From Argopecten irradians (lineage: Eukaryota; Mollusca; Bivalvia; Pectinida; Pectinidae), in assembly GCF_041381155.1 (NCBI RefSeq), contig NC_091137.1, forward strand, positions 13,697,765 through 13,761,764: a DNA stretch of 64,000 nucleotides, given 5' to 3'. Positions 25,951-37,310 of this stretch are shown in pieces. Position 1 is the stretch's first letter, and each line of letters begins with the position of its first letter. The notes beneath the pieces are model-generated. The model ran no database searches. It was not told the DNA's origin and saw only the letters and a program-made list of their open reading frames with translations. A program made the translations under genes and the position numbers.

Positions 25951-26285
25951 TTTAATTTGTATGCGATGTATATAGTAGCTATGGTAATATAATTATTCTC
26001 TTCAAAGAAGATTTGTATATATAAAAAAAAAAAAATACTTATGGAATTATTTCCATTCCAAATCTTTTATATTTTGAATCAGCAATGCATGCCACGTCTT
26101 TAACCTTACGACTACCGCTGTCGCTCAGAATGAACATAATTGCTTGGACTTTTAAAACGAAATTTTATCCTTTACCTTCATTCTGTATTTTTATCATGTC
26201 CCCTTATTCCATATAATGATGAAAGATGAACAACTACATTTATGTTAAATGCAATAGTTTGTGCTTCCTTGTCTTTCAGATAAAG

Positions 26286-27563
26286 ATGAATAATGCTACC
26301 GCAGGTATAACAGACACGACATACAGCGGAACCCGTGAGCGGAATACGTACATGCTGATTGGCTTCTCGTTCATGAGCTTGCTTATGATAGGAATATTTC
26401 TGGGTTTTGTTCATAGAAAGTGTAGACAATCAACGACAAGTGCTAAACAGTGGTGTCTATCGTGTTGTACCCGTGACCCAGATAACAGGTGTCCATCTGT
26501 ATCACGCACAGAGGAGGTAACTGGCACGGAAAATAACACCGCGCAAGTCAAACCGGAACCGGAACATCTATATGAAAATCTTGCGTTTACAGACGACGAT
26601 GGGAAAATAAAAAAGGAAGTTGTTGTCAAAGAAAAAAGTGTAAATTTAAAAAGAGAAATGCAGCAATGTTCGGGATTTTGTGATACCGAAGATGATTCGG
26701 GGATATCAGATGTTTGTACAAGTCCTCGATGTTACGAAAGTCATTCTTCGATAGATACACGATGTTTTGCCTACGACAATCGTCCTGGCGTCCATGTATA
26801 TTACAACGAGGGCGTTGAATACGATATCGTGCCAAAAGGAATTATACGTGTTCTAATGCCAGAGAATCTTGACACCGAATACCAAAATCGAAGGCGAAAA
26901 AAACCTGTTCATGTATATGAAAATATCGATAAAGATAAACATACATATGTTAATGTGACACAGGAACGAAACCAGTCTCCAGTGCAATCTCAGTATCAAC
27001 AACAAAACCAACAACAGCAACGTTATATACAAAAACACCAACAAAAACAACGACTTGGACGTGACGTGGTTACACGTGAAAATAGCTTTCATAAACAACG
27101 TCAAAAAGTTGGTACAGTTTATCCAGTGTATGACATGGATCCAAATTACGAGAATTTAAAGCCAGAGAAAAGGTTGGAACATCTCCATCCGGAAACGGAA
27201 ACAGTTTATTATGTGAATGAACACAGTACTGACCGGATGTTAGCAGCACTTAGGGACAGTTTTCGTCATTCACAGCGGAAATGGCAGACTAATCTGTTAC
27301 AGGAAAACTTGGCTTCTCATGACAATGCCATTGAAGGGAGCAGGCTAGAAAGAGGCTCTCCCTATAAAATACGTCAGTCACGTGGTTTCTACAGAACGCC
27401 GTCAGGAAGACGACACGCGAGTTCCCATAAAAGGTACCACAGTTCACCAGCAGAGTTCACTCACCGTTCGCCCAATCAAGGGAGTGAACAGGAATCGCGT
27501 TTTGTGACGCAATACGTTAAAGCTGCTGACGGTACGCTACGTGCTATTACGTTACACGTTTGA
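26286..27563 (+). CDS. Single-pass transmembrane protein with eight YxN motifs (adaptor-like)
   Basis: A 425-aa frame is read from ATG 26286, chosen because a strong acceptor (TTCCTTGTCTTTCAG) ends at 26279. The frame is open further back to 26226, but that part is probably intron. Residues 1-21 form a short outside segment with an NAT sequon at N3. Residues 22-42 are a hydrophobic transmembrane helix, followed by HRKCR and the Cys cluster CLSCC (57-61), plausible palmitoylation sites. The tail of about 380 residues is hydrophilic, with a Gln-rich patch (234-255), Ser/Arg-rich C-terminus and Tyr-x-Asn at Y96, Y163, Y172, Y199, Y211, Y221, Y288 and Y309. YxN is the consensus bound by GRB2-type SH2 domains when phosphorylated. 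The layout resembles vertebrate transmembrane adaptors such as LAT or NTAL without visible homology. Upstream exons could exist. AATAAA lies at 27828. Confidence 0.8.
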   Translation: MNNATAGITDTTYSGTRERNTYMLIGFSFMSLLMIGIFLGFVHRKCRQSTTSAKQWCLSCCTRDPDNRCPSVSRTEEVTGTENNTAQVKPEPEHLYENLAFTDDDGKIKKEVVVKEKSVNLKREMQQCSGFCDTEDDSGISDVCTSPRCYESHSSIDTRCFAYDNRPGVHVYYNEGVEYDIVPKGIIRVLMPENLDTEYQNRRRKKPVHVYENIDKDKHTYVNVTQERNQSPVQSQYQQQNQQQQRYIQKHQQKQRLGRDVVTRENSFHKQRQKVGTVYPVYDMDPNYENLKPEKRLEHLHPETETVYYVNEHSTDRMLAALRDSFRHSQRKWQTNLLQENLASHDNAIEGSRLERGSPYKIRQSRGFYRTPSGRRHASSHKRYHSSPAEFTHRSPNQGSEQESRFVTQYVKAADGTLRAITLHV

Positions 27564-28712
27564 TCACGTGGGATTTTCACAGTGTATTTTTAATTAAGCA
27601 GTTATCAACGACAAATTAACAGGCAAAATATATCTTTGTGTTTCTTATAATTACATATCACAATTTTGATTTTATGTACCGTATAGCCGGTTTATAGGGA
27701 TAATATTTTCGCAAATTTCGCAGGACATTTCTATGATCGCGGAAGTTTGAACCACGAAATATTGAGATATGGTTGAATCATTGGTTAAGATGGAAGCAAG
27801 ACCGCAAAAATTCAAATACTGCGAAAAAATAAATTTCTTGTTTTCAATTAAAATCAAGAAAAGTTTGACACGTGTAATTAACCAGCTATACAGTTTAAAT
27901 GTTCCCATCTTGATTCTGTAAGGGTTTTTAGCGTTAAAATGGTGTTTTTCACAATTTGGTAAAAAGGTTTTGAAATTAATTTGATAAATAGGATAAACAA
28001 CATTCACTCGTTAGGGGACCACTATTCAGCTTTTTACGCAATAGATGTTTTACGCTTAAATATGATTGTACTACTTTCACATTTGCATGGCGTTAATGCA
28101 TCATTTGTTACGATTGCACAAAACAAATTTGGAAAGCTACATGTATTATTTCATAATAATTATTTCAGAAATAAGTTTAACTTGAAATTATGATTAGTCT
28201 AATCACCTATGTTTTTGATTTTACACGAGTAGCTATGACTGAACCGCCGTATCTATGCAGGTATGAACACCTCTGCATTCATAAATGTCTACCAAATAAA
28301 CTACCAAACTAACATACCTGGTCTGATACGATACTAGTTAAATAAGTAACAACATTAAAAACAAGAGATCCTAGTCTTACAGGTAAATTTGATTGTGTAT
28401 TATTGTTTGCCAGAGGTGTGGACACGGTCCTTGACATGTTTTGTCATATACGTAAAGACAACAGAGCTGATATTGATCGTGATTTGTGAAACAATCACCC
28501 ATCTGTGGGCATCTGTTGTTGTGATTGATTAATTAAATGAAGCAGATTTCTATAGAATAGATAGGACACTCCTGCATAGTTTAACCCAATTCCCATTGCC
28601 TGGTACTTTATAGCATGGAATATATATATACATTGTTTGTCGTCCGATGGACATCAAAGTAACGTATTTAAACGTCTTTGAATTATCTCAGTCAATGAGT
28701 CCCATTTCCAAA
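27564..28712. other. 3' flank and spacer, with a probable degenerate repeat
   Basis: Contains AATAAA at 27828-27833. The stretch at about 27700-27850 (TTCGCAAATTTCGCAGG, CGCGGAAGTTTGAACCACG, CGAAAAAATAAATTTC) resembles TTCGC-rich MITEs common in molluscs and the element near 61758. That assignment is low confidence. No coding exon is recognised in the rest. Confidence 0.35.
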
Positions 28713-28714
28713 GC

Positions 28715-28726
28715 ATAAATATATAA
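28715..28726 (+). promoter_or_regulatory. TATA-like element for the small secreted-peptide ORF
   Basis: ATAAATATATAA lies about 62 bp upstream of the ATG at 28788, a plausible distance for a TATA box with a short 5' leader. The region is AT-rich, so chance is possible. Confidence 0.3.
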
Positions 28727-28787
28727 TTCCTTGAACTAATGCGAACGTACTAAACCATGAGATAATGTGCCCAGGGATGTTAATACT

Positions 28788-29030
28788 ATGATAAAAGTCT
28801 GTGCGCTCCTGTTTGGGTGTCTTTGGGCGACAACTTTATTCCTATCCGAGGGTAGAGCGAGAACATGTTCTCATGAATTCTCACCCAAACAACGTGAACA
28901 AAACCTAAGAACAAATATGGCGATTGCCGCAGTAGAGAACTTGGATACATTAGCTATTTATCAATTTATAGATGATCTTCTTAACACTGAAGATGTACCG
29001 AATCGGAGACACTACTTTCTATACATATAA
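28788..29030 (+). CDS. Candidate small secreted peptide, 80 aa, single exon
   Basis: ATG 28788 was chosen over the upstream in-frame start because it immediately begins a signal peptide (MIKVCALLFGCLWATTLFLS, then EGRART). The mature part holds one Cys (CSHEF), a long amphipathic helical stretch rich in Leu, Ile and Asp (AVENLDTLAIYQFIDDLLN), a dibasic NRR and the short tail HYFLYI. TATA-like sequence lies 62 bp upstream, and AATAAA at 29093-29098 is 63 bp after the stop, so all parts of a compact intronless gene are present. No family was recognised. A neuropeptide or hormone precursor is possible, but the lone Cys and lack of an amidation site give no specific support. Chance is not excluded. 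Confidence 0.45.
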   Translation: MIKVCALLFGCLWATTLFLSEGRARTCSHEFSPKQREQNLRTNMAIAAVENLDTLAIYQFIDDLLNTEDVPNRRHYFLYI

Positions 29031-29861
29031 CAAACCTGAAAAAAACACCTTTTAATGTTGAACGTTAATTGTTTACAAAATAATTTAGATTTAATAAAAA
29101 ATAAATTTCACCTATTTAATCTGGTCTGATCGGTCAATATGTTTATGCCTAATACATAAGTGACAATCGTATCAGCCAAAGTTTTTCGCATTTCCAAACA
29201 AATGAGTCACTAACGTGTACGGTAACGTTACGCCAATATAAAGAAATTATAGGAAATTTGTCAATAAACAAACTTCACTGCAATTTATGACCTGTTAGTA
29301 CTTAAAAATATATAAATTTACATTAACATAAGTATTTTCAATCTTATAATAACACTAGACGGCCACAGACAAGAAAGTCAAATTGAAGCTAAGGCATTAC
29401 TTTAAATTGTTTGTTCTTCATACTCTCGGTTTGGAGGTGGTGTGAGGTTTTGTTCCGAGAACAATGTTCTCGTTTCATACTCATTGCGTTTGGGCGAAAT
29501 TATCCACAGAGAACAATCTCCTTGTATCAAGTACACATTGTCAACTGACGGTAGTTTCAGTCTAGCGGTACTGTATATACCACAGGCGTTCCATTTTTGT
29601 TTTAATAAAGGTTTTATTATATAGATCTTGGTAGTATTCTATAAAGTCATTATTATCAAGACACGCTGTCAGATTATCTTTTTAGTCTGCAAATGCCCGT
29701 GAGGTGTAAAGTGTACATGTATATGTTCATTGATGTCGTGTTTGACCTGGAACAACGATTAAATAAACAACGAAGATGTGTGAATTAGTGGAATACAAGG
29801 TTATAATGAATATGTCTACCTTCGTAGTAATGTTGATGCCCCAAACCATTTATGTTATGTG

Positions 29862-30190
29862 GATATGAGAGATAGAGATATTCTACCCAACGGTAACAAA
29901 ATGTTGAAAATCCGGGTCTGCCGAGAATTAAACAACATTTTGTGATCCCGAATGTAGAATATTCCTATCCGTCATATACACATATAAAGGACTGTTTTTC
30001 TTTCATATTTCCATGACTGTTTTTCTTTCATACTTCCATGTTTTATTTCAATTTTACAATTATGACATCCCGCCATTTTGAAATAAGTTCGAAGAAAACC
30101 GCGACTGCAAGTAAATTCAAGATAGATGTGATTTTCAGCGATATTTAGATGATGCATCTGTTCTTTTAGACGCGATAATGTATAATTACA
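29862..30190 (-). mobile_element. Non-autonomous foldback element, copy 2 (inverted)
   Basis: 29862-29990 is a degenerate palindrome (GTGGATATGAGAGATAG pairing with the CTATCCGTCATATACAC region) matching the palindrome at 19561-19716. The flank 29996-30170, read on the minus strand, matches the left part of copy 1 (TTCTTCGAA, TTTCAAAATGG, TATGAAAGAAAAA). The gene-free stretch after it (30190-30790) shows nothing further. Confidence 0.6.
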
Positions 30191-30799
30191 GTATGTGTTC
30201 GAACTGGTTTTCATCATTTTATATTTTAATTGTGATTGTTGCATATTTACTTACTAAATTCATACAAATATAATGTTTGGGTGGTATTAAATTTGTAGAC
30301 ATACATTATTTGTACAGAGCGAAAAGATGCGGGCGTCTTTATGGTATTATCGTGTATATTGTCACATTATCATGTTTTGTATGATCTTGTTTTAGTTATT
30401 TTATTTTTCACACTAAACCCACATAACTTGTATAATTGTAAATGTGGTGAGACATGTCGTCATTGTGCATGGTGTTTATCTATTGTTGCCATTGTTGATT
30501 GATTAAGTTTTATGACGTGTGTTTATTTCATTTTCATACTTGGTGTTGTCAGAAAATCAATTATGCAACAAAATTTCTGGAACAAACAATAAAGAAACCA
30601 TTTGACTGCATAACATTTGCCGCGTTGTCAATCTGAAAAGACAAAGTGAATTAAAGACTATAGATTTTACATATTGATAAGCATATGTGGAAAAGGGAGT
30701 GTTTATATATAAACGAAATGCATTCGGTGACAAACGCATTTACAATGTCTAGGATACGAGTTGTTTTATTGATTTACATTTTGTTTTTTCAGACAAAAG

Positions 30800-31340
30800 G
30801 ATAGGTGGTTGGTTGGTTGATTTATTGATTATATTAACGTCCAACTATCAGTCAATGTCGTTTAAGGCATGCCTCTTGTATATATACGATGTATGTGTGT
30901 ATGGAGTAGGTGCGTGTTTTGGGAGACTGCAGTATGTTTGTGCTGTGACTACCCATTTTATAGTGCTACAGTGTATCTCACTGTTCAAAACATGCTGCCG
31001 GAGATACAGAACAAAAATGCCCGGTCATATTATACTGAAAACAGGGAGACTCATTCCTTAATTATGCTAAGTGCTAAGCAGGGGCAAAAACCACTGTCAT
31101 TTCAGTAATATATTACTATGAATTCAGTATGCAAATACGCTACTTATATTTGTCTTTGTAGCCCCCGAAAACATTTATGATTTGAGAATCGTACCTCATC
31201 TCGTACTCGACGAGAGAAACATAAACTACCATATTTATAGAATATGATTGATCCCGGCAAGATTACAGGACCCAGAGTCTTCCTCGCGTGGGAGAACGCT
31301 CAGCTGATGGCCAGATGTAAGGCCAAGAAAGACTTTAAAA
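30800..31340. mobile_element. Dispersed repeat resembling a common bivalve element (tentative)
   Basis: It begins TTGGTTGGTTGATTTATTGA and includes GGGAGACTGCAGTATG, TTTTATAGTGCTAC, TGCCGGAGATACAGAACA and GCTAAGTGCTAAGCAGG, then a segment ending in GCCAGATGTAAGGCCAAGAA. I recognise this string of words as typical of a high-copy bivalve repeat, but no second copy lies in this window to prove it. The overlapping open frames at 30813-31108 are not credible genes. Confidence 0.4.
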
Positions 31341-31504
31341 AGAAGTCAATTAGGAAAAATACAAAATATAACTTCCCACATTTAGTTTGAGTAAACATGC
31401 AATTTAACAGGTATAATTATAATGCTTCAGGCAAATGAAGACAACTCCAATACAAGACAAAAAGGCATGGGCACAGTGATATGGAGACGTATGCGTAGTC
31501 AATT

Positions 31505-31560
31505 CAATTTCATTTTTTTTATTTCCGTAAGCCTTGCGGCTTATAAGACACAAAGTACAA
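31505..31560 (-). mobile_element. Possible retroelement 3' end, minus strand
   Basis: Read on the minus strand, GCCGCAAGGCTTACGGAAAT followed by AAAAAAA looks like the tail of a LINE or SINE 3' UTR. No coding remnant is recognised to its right, and 31560-32280 shows nothing else. Confidence 0.25.
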
Positions 31561-32290
31561 TTTAATACATATTAAATAATTTAAACATGTACATGAGAGT
31601 GATCGTAAACATTAGCACACAATTATCATACATCAGATACTATACAGTTACGATGTATTAAGAGACTGAGAACGTTTCTGGAATGCTAGTTTAAAAAAAA
31701 TTCCGAGATTATTTAAATCTTTAACATTATTTACTCTGAGTAATTGAACAAGTTTGAACACACTTGGATGATAAAAATAATAAGGTTTCAGATATCTAAC
31801 TCGTAGTTGGGTATATAGTCCTTCTGGTCAAATAAAACGAGTTGACTATACACGTGCGATATTTTAACTAACACATAAATGTATATATAATAAATGTAGG
31901 AAAATCGGAGTAAACAAAATAAAGATCAATGTAATGCATTTTGTATGTACTATGATAACATTGAGCAAATAATAATGAAAATAAAGGAAGGGAAAAGTTA
32001 GTTTGTAAGTGATAAGTAAAGGATTTTATTCGGGACGCAATTAACTATTTTAATATTTATTTCATTTTGAAGTAAAATTTGAAGCTCAAACTTCAAAAGT
32101 GTAAAGTTTGTAACCGAAGAAAAATACTATTTGATTCGTCTGCTCCAGTTTTAGTAAAATCCCCGTATAAAAAATCTATTAAAAATACTGAGAAATGTAT
32201 TTTTTGACAAAATTTGCACCTTGCAACTTGCTACAGATATTGAGAGATTTTATTTGTAAATCTCATAACGTCTTCGATCAATGTCGAAAC

Positions 32291-32371
32291 TAGCTGCTGC
32301 TGAAGCGGAAAAGATATCACTTTCTGACTGACATTCAGAAAGTGATATCTTTTCCGCTTCAACAGTAGCTA
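32291..32371. repeat. Long near-perfect hairpin, 37-bp arms, 7-nt loop
   Basis: The arm 32291-32327 pairs with 32335-32371. The inner 26 bp (from GAAGCGGAAAAGATATCACT through TTCTGA) is perfect, and the outer 11 bp has two mismatches. The loop is CTGACAT. It could be a young foldback element or, if transcribed, a hairpin RNA. TGTCGAAAC occurs on both sides as a direct repeat. Confidence 0.85.
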
Positions 32372-32569
32372 TATATGTCGAAACGAGACTTCAACGAGAC
32401 TGAAACCTCATAAGAAGCTTCCTAACAAGGAATGTCCATTTGTTTATTTTGTCGAATGGTATGATTATTATAACTTGATTGTTTTCAACTTCTGTTCAAC
32501 GTCTGTTCAGCAATAGTTAAGTTACTTATATATTTAGATATGATCAATCAAAGCACTAACATACCCATT

Positions 32570-33367
32570 GAGACGACAACCACCAGGTTATGGTAGTCAA
32601 AGCACATTCAGGTACCGAGAAAGTCCCCGATATGGAGCCAGTGTTCCCAGTAAGGGACCTGACGTAAGTTGAATGAAGGCAATTGCTGAGAAATTTCGGA
32701 GCTAGCTCTACTGGGTCAGATAGGCCATGAAACTAGGGTGGGTCTTAACACTGACATTGCACCCCCCCCCCCCCCAAACTTCCTCCGGAACGAAATCGAC
32801 CATTCTTTTGAAATTGATAAACATTTTTGATATAAGGCAGGAAAGACTAAGAGCAACTAGCAGTTTGAAAAGGACGGATCATTGTTTACTAAAGCAACAA
32901 AAAATTTTAATTTACAAATGTTTTGTTTTATCAAACTTTGAATTGTCCCTTTATGGCATTTCCTGCAGTATTTCTGACACTAGAAAAACTCGAACGAGTG
33001 CAAGAGAGGGGGCTTGCGATTCATTCATTAATGACCACACCTCTAACCTTAAAGAACTGCTAGCCGGTATCAAATTTGTCTTTTTTACATGTCCACAGGA
33101 TGAAAATGATGGGCCTGTGAGGTTTTTAAATTTTTTAAACAATATTGCTCCTGACTACATACGTAACCTTATATAAAAAACAAGAAAACACTTATAATTT
33201 CAGATCTGAAAACAAAGCTAACTTACCAGAGTTAAACCACCAGGGTTTATGGTAAGAAATCATTTCAGGTACGAGGTGGCTGTCCCGCAATTATGGAACA
33301 GGCCTCCCCAAATGACCTGCGTAAGGTTGGAAAAACTTTGCAGAGTTTCGGAGGGCTGCTCCGTAAT
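32570..33367 (+). pseudogene. Decayed LINE reverse-transcriptase C-terminal region, with a duplicated 3' piece
   Basis: 32815-33176 encodes a frame-broken but recognisable RT C-terminal region: KILIYKCFVLSNFE, SISDTRKTR, FINDHTSNLKELL and FLNFLNNIAPDYIRNLI match the order of motifs in non-LTR retrotransposons (IYKSF..SNF, N-TRK, Y-ND-TSSY-ELL, LN-I-P-YI). Past a stop, 33240-33310 continues with FRYEVAVPQLWN, the usual Y...LWN signature. The piece at 32570-32720 is a second, diverged copy of 33225-33367. The element is dead through stops and frameshifts. Confidence 0.75.
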
Positions 33368-36300
33368 TAGGCCATGGGCTCGGTGGGTTCCCACATGCCA
33401 CCCCCCCCCCCACCCCCAAACCTCCGACACCAATATTTTTCTGAACCCTTATGACCCACTGATCCACAAATCAAAAATGTTAACATTGCTATAAGTCTGG
33501 GATGAACTTCCGGTTATTACGTCATCAAGATGGCCGTCATCTCGAATTTGACTAAAAATTGAAAAAAATAGTCGTAACATTGACATTTTTCAACCGAAGT
33601 AGACAAATGACGGTATCAAAAATGACCATATTTGATCAACAAATACATATGCAGGACCAAGATAAAATCGGAATATATATGTGATTTCTTACGCAGGAAA
33701 TGAAAAAAATCTGATTTTAACCTCAAAATATGGAGCTTTTTTTCAAGCAAATTTTTCATCATATTGGCTTGACGCAGCAAAAAATGTTTTCCAACAGCAA
33801 ATCTATTTTTTCTAATTACGTTTTTTGAACCACGTTATCTATCTGTTAAGCAACGAAAACAACAAAAACCAATGATTAACATTGTTATAAAATCGGTTAT
33901 GACGTCATCAAAATGGCCAACCATCTCACGAAATTCACTGGAAAAATGAAAAATAGTCATAAACATTGGCATTTTCGAATGAAGTAGACAAATGAGGTAT
34001 CTAAAATGACCACAATAGAACAAACAAATTCAAGTCAGGGACCACAATAATCCAAGTATATGTAGTGATTTGAATCGCAGGAATACTAAAAGAAATACGA
34101 TTTTTAAGTACTAAAATGATAATTTTGCAGCATTTCTTTTTCATATTTTGGCTTGACGGCAGCAATATTGTTTCCCAACCAACAAATTATTATTCAGTAA
34201 TCAATTATTTGACCTCTTATTCATCAGTTTAAAAACAACAACAACAAACAAAAAATATATTAGAAATGCAAAATCGAGGAATTGTTGTATACTACCATCA
34301 TTTAGGTTTACAAAACATCAACGTGATGCGGCTTATGATTGTTATTTTTTTTCCAAACCTCTGGCACTACAGTTTCCTGGTGTCTTGGAATTTTCCTGAA
34401 TATCTAACATTTGGCTATTAACGATTTATATTCTTAACCAAATTTGAATTTAAAGTTGGCTGAATATCTAAGTAGGACTTCAAATAATAAATTCATTTTC
34501 ACTGTTCGGAAATATTGTAGACTAGTAGCCTGCTCAAACTGAATTATTACAGCAAAAACGCCAACTTAATAGCTATAGGGTATCAAATTAAAATTCCGCA
34601 AGTACCATGGACACTTTTGCGAATCGTGTTGTGTCTTTTAGAATGAGCACATCCGATTATTTACTTCCTGTGTTTAACGTTAGGAAATATATATGATGGT
34701 TATACAGTGGTCACCATATTTCTTTCACTATTTTCTTAATGAATAATCATTTTCGGTTAGAGTGCTTTCTCGCCAGGAGTGTCGTCTTCGACCTCCGATG
34801 ACCTGATGTGACATTACATTATCGGGTTACACATCGTGGTTCTAAACTTGTCAACGTCCATGGATATACACTTCAGTTACAATCGGATTCAGGGGATGTT
34901 GGAGCTACTTACCTCTTTCTACCTTGTTTCACCTAGATTCACATATCGTATATGATGTTTCCAAACTTCCCCGGCATTGTGGAAAAGACACCAGGTCCAC
35001 ATCTCTGCGGAGGGTTGGGTTGGTTTCTCCTTAATTCGTATGTAAGCACAATTCCCCATTCTTGTGAACCTCAGTAACCTTAGGTAGCACAGGTGGGATT
35101 CTTTGAGGTCATTGATGAGGTCTGCAGTGAAAGTTTCACCTCTTTGCCAAGTCTGGAAAGCACTGTAGAGAACTTTTTACTTGAGAGTCCTCAATGTTCT
35201 CTTTACGCATACACCAGATGTGACAAAACCAGCACCTTCAAGGGAGTGGAAAAGTCAGACCAATGAAAAGCATTTAACATTTATGGCCTCATTAATGGAC
35301 CTCGATGATATCACCTGTGCCATTTAATGGTTGCACGGAGGGTCCTCACACGATTGATGAATAGTTACTTCATACGAAATTATGGAGCTCCATGCGCAAA
35401 GGAGAACAAGGATGAATGTGGCATGCTGGTGTAATTCCATCATGCACGGAGAAGTCTGAAAACCGCATATATGTACGATATGTTAGAATCTGAAAGAGAT
35501 TCCCACATCTCCGAACCTGTTGTTTCCTGATATGAACTCATTGCCCATGGATGGGTTCATAAAAAGAAGACTCAGGCTCTAGAACAACACTGGCAATTAA
35601 GACGACGCTCTGACTTTCAACGATATTGGAAACCGATTAATCCCGGATTACTCTGATTCGGCTGCATGTGCCAGCTACCAGATATGCCGAGTCACTTCAG
35701 TGGAATAGTTGCAGTGTGGCAGAGAAAGCACGCGCAATGATAAGATGGTTATCATTGAGAAACCAGTGAAAGGACATATGTGACACTGTAGTAACCATCT
35801 TCATTTTGCTTTTGCTAATGCATAGAAAATAAACAACTATGAATCTGCTCATTTTCAAAGACACAAACGTTTTGGAAAATAACTGTTAAAGATTATTAAA
35901 CCCCGGAAACACTAAGCTTAGCTTAGGTTAAATTTGTTACGCTATCATTAGGCGCGTTGTGCTATAATAATTATTTTTTGAGGCGCTGCTAATCTACAAC
36001 AATTTAGGGTTATATACAAATAATTCTCTTTTTTGCATTTCCTGTATATTTTTTGTGTGTTGTTGTTTTACTGATTGATAGGAGTTTAAATAAACTGATT
36101 ACGAGTAAATATTTTGTTGTTGGGAAAACATTTTTGCTGCGTCAAGCCAAGTATGAAAAATTTGCTGAAACTTAATCACCATTTTTGAGCTTAAAATTAT
36201 TTTTTTTTTCATTTCTTGCGTACAAATCACTAAAATATATTGAGTTATTTGGCGCTGATATGTAATTTGTTGTTCCTATTGTGGTCATTTTGATACCTTC

Positions 36301-37310
36301 ATTTGTCTGCTTCAGTTGAAAAATATCAGTGTTATAACTATTTTGCATTTTTCAGTGAAATTCGAGATGGTGGCCATTTTGATGACGTAAATAACCGGAA
36401 TTTATACGATGTTAACATTGGTTTTTTGTTGTTTTTGTTGCTTAAACTGAATTGATAAGTGGTCAAAAAACTTATTAGAAATAATAGTTTGCTGTTGGGA
36501 AACATTTTTGCTGCGTCAAGCTAAATATGAAAAAAAAAATTGCTGAAAAATCTCCATTTTTGAGGTTGAAATCAGATTTTTTCATTTCCTGCGTAGAAAT
36601 CACTACATATATTGGCTTTTTTGGTACTGATATGTCCCCCCCCTTTGTTGTTCTATTGTGGTCATTTTGATACCTCATTTTGTCTACTTCAGTCGAAAAA
36701 ATGTCAATGTTATGGACTATTTTTCATTTTTCAGAATGAAATTCGTGATAGTGGCAATTTTGATGACGTTCATAACGGAATTTTTATACGATGTTAACAT
36801 TGGTTATTGTTTGTTTCGTTGCTTAAATGACCCGAAAAGTGGCCAAACAACTTATTAGAAATAATAATAGTTTGATGCTGTAGGGGAAATCATTTTTGCT
36901 GCCGTCAAGCCTCAAATATGTAAATATTTGCTGAAAAATCTCCATTTTTGAGTGTTAAATAAAATCAGTTTTTTTCATTTCCTGCGTAGAAATCATCTAC
37001 ATATATTGGATTTTGTTTGGTCCCATGATTATGTATTTGTTGATCAAATACGGTCATTTGATAACCTCATTTGTTCTACTTCGGTTGGAACAAAAATGTC
37101 AATGTTCATGGACTATTTTTCAATTTTTAGTCAAACATCGAGATTGACGGCCATCTTGATGACGTCATAATCCGAAGAAGGTCATCCCAACTTATGCAAT
37201 GTTAACATTTGATTTGTGATCCAGTGGCGTTTTCATAAGGGTTCAGAAAAATCTATTCTCGGGTTCGGAGGTTTGGGGGGGGATGCATGTGCGGACCCTC
37301 CTAGCCCATG
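33368..37310. mobile_element. About 3.9-kb foldback (inverted-repeat) structure inside the LINE
   Basis: The ends are inverted: GGCCATGGGCTCGGTGGG on the left matches the reverse complement of CCTCCTAGCCCATGGCC on the right, continuing through C- and G-runs. The left arm to about 34250 holds two tandem subunits of roughly 370-400 bp and the right arm (36040-37275) three, in opposite orientation. Each subunit includes GACGTCATCAAGATGGCC-like, GAAGTAGACAAATGA-like and ACGCAGGAAATGAAAAAA-like words. The interior (34260-36030) is unrelated and shows no credible coding frame. The short open frames in the arms are chance. Confidence 0.75.

Noticed and set aside
26226..26285. Upstream start of the YxN protein at ATG 26226 (adds 20 residues).
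   Set aside because: This segment includes the pyrimidine tract and AG of a strong acceptor, so it is probably intron; the start at 26286 is preferred, though not proven.
33249..37170. Short ORFs at 33249, 33835, 36475, 36612 and 36952.
   Set aside because: They fall in LINE debris or in the arms of the foldback structure and are not shared between its repeated subunits.
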